Shown here piece by piece: positions 10,046-21,418 of a stretch of 64,000 bases of DNA. Numbering within the stretch: position 1 is the first letter of the stretch; every line of letters begins with the position of its first letter. The notes beneath the pieces are model-generated. The model was given only the letters and a program-made list of their open reading frames with translations, made no database searches and had not been told where the DNA came from. Source of the DNA: Heterobilharzia americana (taxonomy: Eukaryota > Platyhelminthes > Trematoda > Strigeidida > Schistosomatidae); contig OX104130.1 of NCBI GenBank assembly GCA_944470555.2, positions 76,885,160-76,949,159 on the forward strand. The letters are read 5' to 3'. The position numbers were made by a program, and so were the translations under genes.

Positions 10046-11471
10046 TACGGTAAAATACAAGCAATTATACCATTATGCGATGTAATCTAAATTAATATAT
10101 ATGGACACTTGAACAATAATCTTTGGACTCTACCCCTTGACTTTTCACCAGTTTCTCGATAAATGTAAAAGGCGGTAAGATAAGAGAAGGCTTATAGCAG
10201 CATATGAGATAGATTCCAAGACAAGAGTTTATATATATTTACAATGGCCATTAGTTATTTGGATGTACGACTGCTTTTTGTTCCTTCAACTAATCTAATA
10301 CTCACATGTTGATTCATATGCTGTCTCTCAAAACTTCAGTGCAACAAAACTGGCCCGGATTTACAGCTTTTTATGAAGATTATAGGAATTTTATGCCATA
10401 ATATAATATATTTACGTCCAGCCTACCTAACACTTTAGTATGTAAAGTTGTCTTGTTCCATTGCAGATGGTCAAATGCCCGTTGAATAATGTATACTCAG
10501 GATTGATCTATCCTTTTTTGAAGCGCTCATATTAAAAGTGCTATGCTTTTTCAAATAACATAAAAATTATTCTATAAGTGTAAATTAGGTTGAATTACTA
10601 CTTATTTTTTGTTTTGTAACAACCTTTTGAGTTGAAAGAGTGTTTTTGTGAGAACTTTCAAAGTATATATTCGGTCAATAAAATTTCACCGATATCAACA
10701 CTAATTAAACAGTTTAATGCATAGCTGAAACTGTACTTAAAACAGTGTTATTAATACGCAGAAGGATATATATGAAGTTGTTAGTTCACTGATAATTTCC
10801 ATTTAGATATATGGATAGAAAATAAGTGATTACAATGAAAGACTATGGAATTCGAAGGATAACAGTAGAGTAGTTTCGCTCAATAGGATTTCTTTTAATT
10901 ATCATTCCATATCAAGAAAATTATAAAGCATTTTCTTCTGACTTTATTCCTATACAAATCATTAAAAAAATGAAAAATTTCATTTAGCTTCCACATAGCT
11001 AATTTATTACAAATCAGTTTAGACATTTCCACGCGCCATCTGACGACATCATGATATTCTGAATTTATTCAGATAGCACTTTTACAGATGTCACATACTA
11101 TCTTGTCTGAATTTATTGAGTCTCATAGGCTGAATTTAGTGGCCTGTGAACATGTACGGTTGTCAGTTTATAAAAGGATATAGTAACTTGAAAATGTCTT
11201 GCTTCGGGTGATTATTCACTGTACATATCGGAGGTTACTTGAACACATAGGAAGTTGAACAGTTACAGGTTGAAGTATTCGGATGTCTGTAGACAAAATG
11301 GAAAATTAGAAATTCCATGCATTATTTACTACTGGTCAAAAAAAAATGAATGAACTATGGGAAATGAAGAGTTAAAGTTGTCGTCCAGGTATCATCATGT
11401 ATTGCTTTACTACGATAATTTTCAGTATTACCGACAGCTGGGGAAAAATTTTTGAAATTAACTATAATTGT
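10046..11471. other. AT-rich non-coding stretch
   Basis: No recognised gene or repeat. Confidence 0.5.
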
Positions 11472-11938
11472 AGGCAACGTCAAGTCAGTGCTTCTGTATG
11501 GCGCAGAGACTTGGTGCGTCACGAAAGGGATTTCCAATAAACTACAGACATTCATCAACAACTGCTTACGCTCGCTACTGAAGGTCAGGTGGCCAGAAAG
11601 AATAAGCAACAAGGTGCTCTGGGAACGAAGCAACCAAGAACCTATCACTGAACAAATATGCAGGAAGAAGTGGAGATGGATTAGGCATGCGCTGAGAAAG
11701 GCCGACTGAGGACATCACGCGTCAGGCCAGTTGCTCGAGTGGAATCCCCATGGGAAGCGACGAGTTGGGTGTCTGAGTTGAGGGTGACATGGAGGAGGTC
11801 GTGCGAGGAGGAAGTGCGAGCTTCTGGGCTGTCGTGGAACCAGGTTCAAAAGATTTCAGAGAACAGAGTTCACTGGAGACGTGCTACTGAAGCCCTGTGT
11901 TCCAACAGGAACCCAAGGGTATAATAATAATAATAATT
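11472..11938 (+). mobile_element. RTE-clade retrotransposon, 3' end
   Basis: The frame at 11452-11709 encodes the C-terminal domain after the reverse transcriptase (VLLYGAETWCVTKGISNK, then KKWRWIRHALRKAD). A frameshift near 11709 moves the rest into 11739-11924 (RRSCEEEVRASGLSW onward). The copy ends in (TAA)n at 11920-11938. Just before the tail, GTTCC-AACA-GGAAC forms a small hairpin seen in other copies. The copy lacks the endonuclease and the whole catalytic palm. Confidence 0.85.
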
Positions 11939-12404
11939 GTAGGACAAAATGTGATTACAGTGCTATAATGATAGTTTTTGCTCTTAATAAATAAGTTAAA
12001 ACACGATACCGACTAAAAAATGAATGTCCTGCAATACGCCATACTTTATTTCTAAGGTAGACTTGCCTAATGAGGAAAGAATGGAATAAGTTTCCTCCTT
12101 TGTAAGTAGCAGCTTTAGCATACTTGATAACAATTATCATGCGTTACCATGACAGCAACAAAACAATAACACCTAGATATACTGAATAACCTTTCATTAC
12201 TAGAGATGAAGTAGATTATTGCAAATAAGTATTTCTTACTGAAGTATTTCCAAAGTCAGTAACTACTTATTTAAGTGTTGAATAAATTATGTTGCGTAAT
12301 TTCATTGAAATCTGTATTGATTCAAGGGAGAATTTAACTATCTTGAGGTTCTTAAGCTGGAAATTGGCAAAAGTATTGACAGCTGAACCAGCAATGCAAA
12401 TAAA
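11939..12404. other. Non-coding stretch
   Basis: No recognised gene or repeat. Confidence 0.5.
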
Positions 12405-12745
12405 ATGTTGTATTTTTTGGTGTTACAAGAGTTGAATTCCTCTTTAACGCATCTTAACCACCTCACAAGTAGTGATTCAATAGGAATGAAATCTATCGCT
12501 TGCCTTCTACAAAGAATGATGTTGTTGATGCTAACACTTGAACCCAAGGCTAATCGCTTCAAATGCCAGAATGTTATCCAATTGGCCACTGAGGCACGAG
12601 AAGACGAAGTACACGTTATAGATTCTACTGCTGGCCATTATCCATCAGTAGCATCTGGAATGAAAATTCCAGCAAAGCAAGGCATCTGCACAAGAGCCCA
12701 GATGCTAGTGGTTACTGACATTTCGATTACTTCAATGGCACAGAT
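12405..12745 (-). mobile_element. SINE-A (Smalpha-like), diverged, with inverted 3' arm
   Basis: The minus strand of 12500-12603 matches the tRNA-like head (GTGGCCAATTGGATAACATT, then TGGGTTCAAG as a box-B remnant, then ATCAACAACATC). It decays into a poor match to the post-head region towards 12405. Bases 12620-12740 are the SINE-A 3' part in plus orientation (TTCTACTGCTGGCCATTATC). So the 5' side again carries an inverted 3' arm. The 117-residue plus-strand frame at 12405-12758 crosses this structure and is not a gene. Confidence 0.55.
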
Positions 12746-13418
12746 TTACAAGCTGTAAGAGATAAATCCGGATGACTTGGGTTATGAGCATTTTCTAGGG
12801 TATTAACAGTGTACAGACAACCGTATAGTCGATAAAACGGGACGATAGAACGGGACAAAGAATGAGTAATCCAACTGACATCAATACTTTACTGCTATTC
12901 TGCTGAAAACCACGTGGAAATACGAATTATTATTGAAAACACCTTGAAACTGAACTGGCATAGGTGCACCTTTTGTATATGAACGAAGTCAGTCTCAATT
13001 TCTCAGATTGTTTAAAGGTTAGACTTACTCTACTTCTACCTAATGTTTCAAGACATTTGTTTAAATATACATTAATTCATTTAGGGTGTTAAGTTGCCAA
13101 ACAGATAAATTGAATCTTTCTTATCATATTACTTGCAATTTTCCGAATTAGATTTTGGAGATTACATTATTTGGTATTAAAATTGTTTTCATAATACACG
13201 TGAAAGCGTGTTTTTTAAAAACTGATTATTGATGAACTTTTTGATAACCAACATTTCTTAGAACATTGTGATTCATGTTTCTTTAGCTCAATAAAACTAC
13301 GGCCCTGAATGATATTAGAGAAAGTTCCTGAGGGTTATTTATATAGTCTGTGTACTGAACTATTTGTTTAGAACAAAAATTTTGCTTTTCTGTTTATCAC
13401 TCTAAAGAAATAAAATTT
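12746..13418. other. AT-rich non-coding stretch
   Basis: No recognised gene or repeat. Confidence 0.5.
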
Positions 13419-13570
13419 AAGAAGACGTAAATTGTCTGAACCGTGTAATGTATTTGCGCAACACATTTCGAACTATCTGATCACACACGCACTTGTCATA
13501 GGTATTTATATAAAAAATCATGAAGATAAGGGGTGAGAAAATAAAAAGGGGTCAGGTAGGAAGGCTGACT
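13419..13570 (+). repeat. Left inverted repeat of miniature PLE
   Basis: 152 bp, reverse complement of 14099-14250 with very few mismatches. It starts AAGAAGACGTAAATTGTCTG and ends AGGTAGGAAGGCTGACT. Confidence 0.9.
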
Positions 13571-13679
13571 TAAAGGCCGAATAACAATGAAAATCAATAG
13601 AGCGAAAAAAATAATGGTACATCGAACTTGGTTCTTTCAATAGTTGAATTTACCAAGGAAGGTTTAATGTGACAACAAA

Positions 13680-14090
13680 TTGTTTATGAATACATAAAGG
13701 TGGTTTCAACTTCCTAATAGCTAAGGCTTCAACAAATTTCAGGATCCCTCCCGAACATGTTTTGTAAATAGGTGTAAAGGAAGTAGCCAGATCAATCTTG
13801 TGACCTTTCTCAACGATATGTTTAGCGATCGAAGAACTTGGACGTCTGCTACCAACATTTATAGGTTCAGGTGATTTAATTTACTTCTGAAGCCACTTTG
13901 GAATATGTTCCGAGGCCCTTACTTGCATGGATCTATTAGTCCTCCCTATGTATGTGTCACCACACGTACATTTGAATTGGTAGATACAATGGGATGTGAC
14001 ATTATCGTTCACATGCTGTGGGGGTTTGGAGGAATATAAGGGCTTTGTGGTTTCGATTACTGGAACCCTGGCTGCATAGTAAGTCCTTCT
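13680..14090 (-). pseudogene. GIY-YIG endonuclease domain of a PLE, broken
   Basis: Minus-strand translation gives the GIY-YIG core CIYQFKCTCGDTYIGRTN, followed by the usual R-x-x-E-H segment (RASEHIPKWLQK). A stop interrupts the frame just after this. The frame resumes with KHIVEKGHKIDLA and a C-terminal SGGILKFVEALAIRKLKPPL. In active PLEs this domain nicks DNA to prime reverse transcription. The Y-I-G, R and E-H residues survive, but the stop and the missing reverse transcriptase make this a dead copy. Confidence 0.8.
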
Positions 14091-14098
14091 AACGTCTG

Positions 14099-14250
14099 AG
14101 TCAGCCTTCCTACCTGACTCCTTTTTATTTTCTCACCCCTTATCTTCATGAGTTTTTATATAAATACCTATGACAAGTGCGTGTGTGATCAGATAGTTCG
14201 AAATGTGTTGCGCAAATACATTACACGGTTCAGACAATTTACGTCTTCTT
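14099..14250 (-). repeat. Right inverted repeat of miniature PLE
   Basis: Reverse complement of 13419-13570. Neither arm continues into the flanking DNA, so these are the edges of the unit. Confidence 0.9.
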
Positions 14251-15484
14251 ATTGTTTTGTCGAAGTTTATAAAGGGAACTAATTGTTTTAAATAAAATTT
14301 AGCCAAGAAACTGCATTATTTCTTATGCAATAATTTCTTCAGTATGATTTTTCTCCAGTCGAATGTATTCGACTACAAAAATCTCAATTCTTATTTCCCT
14401 AGGAAAGGAGATGATATTTCCGTGGTAACTTTACTCAATTTAACTTGTTTGTCGACGACTAGTTTTTACTCCTCTCAGCATAATCGATATATGACACCTT
14501 AGCTACGATAACAGTTTTTTAAACTACCTTATTAGTGACTAATGTAGGTTTTTCATGTTCCACTAAACAATTTAAAGATCATTTTGGTTTAAGGATTCTT
14601 AGTATAGAAGACTTCCTGTTTGTGAATAAGATTATATAAGATTTGATAATGTAAACAGTAAGAAGTTAGGATCCTTACCACCTTAATGGATATTTAGCGA
14701 TAATTTTTCTGGGAAAATAAAATAATTCCTGATAGGATTTGGTTACATGCCCCTTAGGTGTAAAAAACGTCAATTCTTGCAATCCTAATAGACTGTTTGC
14801 ACATTGTGAATCTTGAATAAAATATTTTTTTCAGGTATATATTTATAGAAAAAAGAAATTAAATTACTTTTTATAACCCAAGAGACGATATGTTCATCAA
14901 GTTAATGAATAGGAAATAGTTAAGAGAGATTTTTACAGAATAAGCGCTTATAAATATAATTTGAATATAAATATACCAATGATAAAAAGTACACACAACA
15001 AATGGTCTTTCAAATACACTGAAACGAATGTTCAAAGCTGTCATTGAAATGTTCTTAAATGAATTTCTTAATTTATAAGTACACAAAGCTTACTGTCTAA
15101 GTAATTACGGTGTTTTAGCATAAACAAATGATGCAAAACGAATTCAGGTGAAAGTGTTCAAAAGAAAAGGATGATAATTCTAAGTACAGAAGTAATTATC
15201 TGACAGTCACTCATTATCTGAAAAATAAACGGTTTTTTAACCATTAAAACAGTCATATTGGATATAGAAAAATCAAAACAGACAAAGATATAAATCGTCT
15301 TTTCAATACATCACTTTCAGAAGCCTTATTTTCGTTTTCATAAGATAGATAATAGGGGTCATGGTAACTATCTGTCGAGATAGTTTCACAAATATTGGGT
15401 ACCGAGTAAAAAGTTTACATTATATATTTACAGATTGCATCTTTATTTATAATTACTACAGAAATATACTTCCACAAACAACTT
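14251..15484. other. AT-rich non-coding stretch
   Basis: No recognised gene or repeat. The 71-residue minus-strand frame at 14871-15086 has no motif I know. Confidence 0.5.
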
Positions 15485-16600
15485 ATTCGAGCGAGGAATA
15501 AGTTGGCAGTTGCTTCAACACTACAGAGTGCTGCAAATCTTTATCACCCTCATTCAACACCTATATAAAGATGCCACATGCCAAGTGATCTACAATGTAA
15601 GCTCAGTGATGCCTTTAAAGTGAAGACAGGAGTAAGATGAGGCTGCCTACTATCACCCATGATCTTTCTAATTGTGATGGACTGGATCATGCAGCAAACA
15701 GTGAGGAACGAGAAGATTGGCATATACTGGTTGACCGATGAAAAGCGCCTAGAAAATGTGGATTTTGCCGATAATTTGTGTTTAATGTAGCACAAAATCG
15801 AAGATCTACAGGCAAAAATTAACAAGTTGACAGAAGAGGCGAGGCAGCGAAAACGGGACTTCAAGTAAATGTAGAGAAGACGGAGGTGATGAAGATACCC
15901 AAAGAACAACATCATGACCAACAAGCATCAATCACTTTGAATGGGCGAAACCTAAATAAAGTTGTCTTTTTTACCTACCTAACAAGGCAGGCAGCATCGT
16001 TTAAACTACAGGCGGCACAGACGACGATATCAAAACCAGGGTCGGAAAAGCAAGACAGGCTTTCATCAATTTGAAGTCCATGTGGAGATCTTCTGCACTC
16101 AGTGCAAAGAACAGGATCCGGATTTTCAACATCTATGTCAGTCGAGTCAGTGCTTCTATGTGATGGTTGGGAGACTTGGCGTGTCACGAAAAGCATTTCC
16201 AACAAGCTACAGACAATCTTCAACAGCTTCCTACGCTCGATAACGAAGATCAGATGAAAAGACGAGAAAGAATACGCAACAAGGAACTCTGGCTGGAGAT
16301 GAACTAACCAACCAAGGAGCTAGCGCCCAAAAAATATACAGAAGAAGAGGGAGAGATTAATTGGGCAAACTCTGAGAAAGCCATTCAGAGACATCACGCA
16401 TGAAACCAGGCGCTTGAGTGGAATCGAAAGGGGAGACGACGAGTTGGGCAACCGAGGGTGACATGGAGACCACTCGAGGAAGAGATAAAAGCTTTTGAGC
16501 AGGTACAAAAGACTGCAGAGAAGAAAGTGAAATGGAGACGTGCTACTGAATCCCTATGTTTCACTAGGAACCTAAAGGAAAAGTAAATAAATATAATTGA
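15485..16600 (+). mobile_element. RTE-clade retrotransposon, 3' third
   Basis: Begins inside the reverse transcriptase (equivalent of WKLLQYYGVPQTF) and runs through motif B (matching GCLLSPMIFLIV), motif C (DFADNL at 15761-15778) and the C-terminal domain to a degraded A/T-rich tail. The second catalytic aspartate of motif C reads Asn, and there are several stops and frameshifts. Antisense frames at 15550-15924, 15975-16223, 16320-16508 and 16394-16672 are shadows. Confidence 0.8.
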
Positions 16601-18345
16601 TAACAACGACTTTGTCGTCAACACAAGGACGCAAAAGTGTTCACTAAGATGACAAAATGATAGACGACCCAAAAACGGCAGTTTATCATTTACATACCTT
16701 TGAATCAGTCCTTGGCTGTTGTATACAATCGATCCTTGAAGGCCACTATCAATGTCTCCTGAATCTAGTATGCATAAATATTATCCTCTTTAGAATCGTG
16801 AGAGTTCCTTATAGGTATTTTTTAGGCTTCATATAATTCGTGTTCACTACTGAACAAGAAGAAGATTCCGTGAGGACTCCTTGAGTCACTTTTAACTCCT
16901 TATTTCTGCATTATGTGTAAAAGTTTTTTTGTGCATAGTGAGTGAACTGAGTTTTTTTTCGTACCTAATGGAATCTTAAATGTGTATATTAATCATTTCA
17001 GACTTATTTCGGTTAAATCGAAACCTTTAAGGGGACCATATTGTGTCTTTCTCATTAGAACTTCCAGGAAGTAAAATTCTGATTTATTTTCAGTTCTCAT
17101 GTTAAATTTAACTTATTTATGAGATTAACCAAATTTCTGTTGGAAAGCTTCAAGTTTACTCTTTTCACGGATGATGAAATAGTTATTCTGGTGTCTCATA
17201 TACTAATGTAGCAGAATGACCAATGGACACAGTTAACTGTTCTCCAGGCTATCTATTTTATAATCTACTATGAGAAAAACAAAACGGTGAACCCAAAGCT
17301 ACTCACTATTTTTTCAAAAACGTTTTCCATTAGATCCTAATTATAAATAAAACGTGCACCGTGAGAGTTTCTTGGGATGAAGTACTTTGGAATTTCAAGT
17401 TGATCTCAGTATCATTCCAGAAGAAGCTCGTACTAGACTTGCTAGCAAAACGTTGAAGTTATTTGATTTCAAACCTCTTTGTAACTTACACAAATACAAT
17501 CTATATCTAATGTCAAGCTTATACTCAGCGCCCAATATTTGCCATACCATGCAATCAACTCTTGATAAGAGTTTATAAAAATTACTGTGTAAAAAGTGGA
17601 TTGTCTATGCCGAAGAAATATTTACGGAGGCATCTATGCGCCACGATGTCCAAGCATCTCATACACTTTCCAAACTAGTTGATGTCTCAGTCTTGGTAAT
17701 TTACTAGTTGAAGTCTAATTATTAAGTTGAAAAGAGTTGCTTTCAGTCTCTTATTCTTCCTTCGTCATAATTTTCTCAGAACTTCTTTCATTTTATCCAT
17801 CAATATCATTATTTTCATTCAGACTCTGTGATTGTTGTTTTCAGTAGAGCTGTCTGATATTTCCTACTTGTTTTATTACTTTATAAATTATTATGAAACT
17901 ACTCCATAATTCTAGCACACGTTCTATACATTCTAGATCAGATGTCTTGTGTTCTGTTGTCAGCCATCATCTAGTAATCCTAGTAACTTTTATGACGTCC
18001 TTTTGGTTGATAAATTCGGCATTGACGGACGTATATTCTCTTTGTAGCTACAAACAATTTTCATGAAGTTTGTTTAACTTCTATAATACACCGCATTGCT
18101 TTTCTGATAGTTGCCTTTCTCTGAAGCTACAAGAATGTATCCCAAAAAGGCCTAAAACGAAAAAAAATAGTTCTAACAATCATACTGGAAAACAATGTTT
18201 TCACTTGACTACCATTCACTAATGCTTATTTAAAGTTGATTAAAGAAAAGCTGATGAAATTTAAGTATAATTCATTCCATGGACTCTTTTGAGGAGTTAA
18301 CCATTAAAAGTACCACACACCTGCTTTGCAATATAATTTCTGAAA
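16601..18345. other. AT-rich non-coding stretch
   Basis: Nothing recognised with confidence. A 63-codon plus-strand frame at 17387-17578 starts with a fairly polar segment (IIPEEARTRLASKTLKLFDF) that looks more protein-like than its surroundings. No motif, clear splice site or second copy supports it. Confidence 0.35.
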
Positions 18346-19529
18346 ACATAACTGCTTTCGTTTTTGTTGATTAGCATCGTTAAAGGGTTCAAGTAAGTTT
18401 GTGGATGGATGACATAGGTTGCTACACACAATTAGTGTATCATTGAAATATCTGCAAAAAGACATCATTTCTTCGTTTGCATGCTAAAGTTTTATCTTCT
18501 CAAGATTAGCAATAATGATATCCAGCAATACTCTGCCCGATGGACTACTGGTTTCTACTCCATCAATTTAGCGGTTTGCAGTGTTACCAAACGGAAACTG
18601 AAAGTATTTAGTGTACATTGTCTGAATTCCTAAATAGGCAGAGAAAGGAGATCTTTATACTGACAAATAATGTCAATAGCCTCATGAACAAAGACGATAT
18701 ATGAAATTAAGCCATGAAGGTATGATAGGGGCTGATTTAAACCTCTCTTCGAAGAACTGGGATGAATCCTTGAGCGCGTTTGCAAGTAGTTGTTGGAGTA
18801 TAGGTTCTAACTTTGATGGAAGCCAGCAAGTAACCTTGTGATTATGAGTTAGAGATAGTTTAGGTTCCAGAGAAATATTCCAACCGTTTATTTTTTACAT
18901 AAAATTCATAAAAGGCATATGAAACTCTCGAGGTTTTAGGTCATTATATATATAGAAGCATTATTCACTTTCTTGTTTATTAAATTTTTGAGTATATTCC
19001 TGACTCCCTGTTCAGCTGGGTCGACCTGGTTTTTGCTGCTGTTTCCCTGCTAGAATCTCAAGGAGGCCTTGAGAATAGACTTTGTCTTTATGCGATAATC
19101 CTTTTTGGTCATCAACACAATATCTGAGTCTTTATCTGGCTGTAGCATAACTATGGAGTCATTTTTCGGCGTAATCTAATGTAACACGATGCTCTTTGAA
19201 CAAATATCTCGACTGTGGGTTTGGAAAAATAGAGTAATGGTTTGCGTTACCGACTAATTTTGGTTTGAACCAGAGTTATCGCTCATCAGATGTCAAGCTG
19301 CCTGTTGATCATATCACTTCTTGAAATGAGCGTGTGTATCGATATTGCTGGCATCTTTACTAGGCACATGAAAATTTATTTTTAACGAAAGTGACTCATT
19401 TCCGACTGGATCGAATTTCATGCGAGATAAGTTGAAGATATATTTCGCGGGAGTTTCTAAAAGGCCTCCGTATAACTTTTTTTTCTGTGATCGACTTCTT
19501 TGGCAAAGCTTTACTTCAAGACTATGCAA
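18346..19529 (-). pseudogene. PLE reverse transcriptase, broken
   Basis: Minus strand in order: an N-terminal domain (19314-19529; NLSRMKFDPVGNESLSLKIN, the usual PLE start of the conserved core); a motif-1 region resembling 'LQPDKDSDIVLM' near 19120; and a motif-B-like segment (YFQFPFGNTANR then DGVETSSPSGRVLLDII), where intact PLEs read DG-x-AMGSPLGP-x-LADI. Motif C reads CRYFNDTLIVC in place of R-Y-x-D-D-T-F, so the first catalytic Asp is Asn. Many stops and frameshifts. Assignment rests on motif order. Confidence 0.7.
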
Positions 19530-19574
19530 ATGTCAGCGAAGTCACCTAAACGGGTAATTAAACATCTATGAAAA

Positions 19575-19690
19575 ATTTATTAATTCCCATTGTAACATCA
19601 AGAAGAAGATATTAGGCGAAGAGACTCTTTTCAACGAATTTATTTTAAAGCTATACAATCGTATATATGATATTTGGAAAAAATTATATC
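19575..19690 (-). repeat. PLE family 2 terminal repeat, diverged
   Basis: Homologous to the arms at 60834-60960 and 62341-62470, especially around TTTAAAGCTATACAATCGTA. It sits 5' of the minus-strand PLE ORF. Confidence 0.6.
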
Positions 19691-19808
19691 CCGTGAGGAA
19701 AACTAAACACTATATGGTAATGACAATAATAATAGAGCGAATGACGACATAGGCATTTGTGATTATAATAACAATTGAAGTGCGAATGATAACAAATTAT
19801 TATTATTA

Positions 19809-21386
19809 TTAGTCCCTTGGGTTCCTAGTGGAACATAGGGCTTCAGTAGCACGCCTCCAGTGACCTCTGTTCTCTGAGATCTTTTGAACCTGGTTCCACG
19901 ACAGCCCAGAAGCTCGCACTTCCTCCTCGCATGACCTCCTCCATGTCACCCTCAACTCAGACACCCAACTCGTCGCTTCCCATGGGGATTCCACTCGAGC
20001 AACTGGCCTGACGCGTGATGTCCTCAGTCGGCCTTCTCAGTGCATGGCCAATCCATCTCCACTTCCTCCTGCATATTTGTTGCGTGATAGGTTGTTGGTT
20101 GGTTCGTTCCCAGAGCACCTTGTTGCTTATTTTTTCTGGCCATCTGATCTTCAGCAGCGAGCGTAAGCAGTTGTTGATGAATGTCTGTAGTTTATTGGAA
20201 ATGCCTTTCGTGATGCGCAAAGTCTCTGAGCCATACAAGAGCACTGACTTGACGTTGGTGTTGAAAATCCGTATCTTGTTCCGCATGCTGAGTGCAGAAG
20301 ATCTCCACACTGGTTTCAGGCTAATGAAAGCCTGTCTTGCTTTTCCGATTCTGACTTTGACGTCCTCGTCCGTCCCGCCTGTAGTTGAAACAGTGCTTCC
20401 TAGATAAGTGAAGGAGGTTACTTCCTTCAAGTTTCTCCCGTTGACGGTGATTGGAGTTTGTTGTTGTTGTTGATGGTGGTGGTGCGGTATCTTCATCACT
20501 TCTGTCTTCTCTATATTCACCTGAAGTCCCGTCTTAGCTGCCTCTTCTGTCAACTTGTTAGTTTTTGCCTGTAGATCTTCAAGTTTATGTGACATCAGGC
20601 ATAAGTCATCGTTGGCGAAATCCAAGTCTTCTAGGTTCTTTTCCGCAGTCCAGCCAGCATATCCCCCTCTTCTCGCTGCCTACTGTTTGCTGCATGATCC
20701 AGTCCACCACAATAAGGAATATCATGGGGGATAGTAGGCAACCTTGTTTCACTCCTGTCTTCACTTCAAAAGCATCACTGAGCTTCCCATTGTGAATTAC
20801 TTGGCCGGCATGTGGCATCTTCATATAGTTGTTGAATGAGGCGGATAAAGGTTTGCGGTACTCCGTAGTATTGAAGCAGTTTCCAAATTACTTCTCGGTT
20901 GACGCTGTCAAAGGCCTTCTCAAAGTCGATGAAGTTGAGGTATAGAGCTGATTGCCATTCTATGCTCTGTTCTATGATGATGCGAAGCGTTGCAATTTGG
21001 TCTGCACATGATTTGTACTTCCTGAAGCCTGCCTGTTCCGGTCGCAGTTTTGAATCCAGTGCGTCTTTAAGCCTCTCCAGGATGATGCGGCTTAATATTT
21101 TACTTGGGGTGGACAGGAGAGTGATTCCGCGCCAGTTCTTGCAAGCATTGAGGTCTCCCTTCTTCGGCAGTTTGACAAGGTAACCCTTCTTCCAGTCAAT
21201 GGGCAGGTACCTTCTCTTCCTTCCACACCTTCTGCAATAGTGGTATGGTGTGAGCATGTCCGCTGTTGTCTCTGCATCTGTTCTCAGTGCTTCTGGCGGT
21301 ATTCCATCTGGTCCTGCTGCTTTCCCGCATTTCAGTAGCTTTATGGCCTTCAGGACTTCCACTTTTGTTTGAGGATTTATGTTCAC
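19809..21386 (-). pseudogene. RTE reverse transcriptase and C-terminal domain, frameshifted
   Basis: Minus strand. The 20775-21386 frame has AAGPDGIPPEAL, KKGDLNACKNWRGITLL, RPEQAGFRKYKSCADQI and motif A NFIDFEKAFDSVNRE. A frameshift places motif B (GVKQGCLLSPMIFLIVVDWI) in 20606-20824. Another places motif C in 19957-20625, where it reads FANDDLCLMSH, with one extra residue before the Asp pair compared with the usual F-A-D-D. The C-terminal domain (SVLLYGSETLRITKGISNK and onward) ends in the frame at 19809-19994 after a further shift. Copies nucleic acid in the family; inactive here. Confidence 0.9.
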
Positions 21387-21418
21387 TTGTAGTTCTGTGG
21401 CTGGGCTGCAGGTAGTAT

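Larger units (their letters stand above)
13419..14250 (-). mobile_element. Miniature Penelope-like element between inverted repeats (PLE family 1)
   Basis: A PLE fragment of about 830 bp retains only the GIY-YIG endonuclease part of its ORF on the minus strand. It is flanked by inverted repeats at 13419-13570 and 14099-14250 that differ at only a few positions. The arms contain ATGTATTTGCGCAACACATT, which also ends the relic at 8270. The reverse transcriptase is missing entirely. Confidence 0.8.
18346..19690 (-). mobile_element. Penelope-like element, 5' part with upstream terminal repeat (PLE family 2)
   Basis: Minus-strand PLE retaining the N-terminal domain and reverse transcriptase up to motif C. 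Bases 19575-19690 match the terminal sequence of the PLE at 60.8-62.5 kb (shared AAAGCTATACAATCGTAT-type core) and lie upstream of the ORF in the same sense as a 3' end. That is the direct-repeat pseudo-LTR arrangement. The C-terminal GIY-YIG half is absent; the element ends near 18346. Confidence 0.7.

Noticed and set aside
12405..12758. 117-residue plus-strand frame, one of the longer ones
   Set aside because: It runs across the two opposed parts of a SINE-A copy and is antisense to the tRNA-like head; no gene evidence.
17387..17578. Possible host exon
   Set aside because: Protein-like start, but no splice site, ATG or second copy to support it.
20015..20407. 130-residue plus-strand frame
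   Set aside because: Exact antisense of the RTE C-terminal domain; the same shadow appears in the other minus-strand RTE copies (45.3, 54.1 and 58.8 kb).
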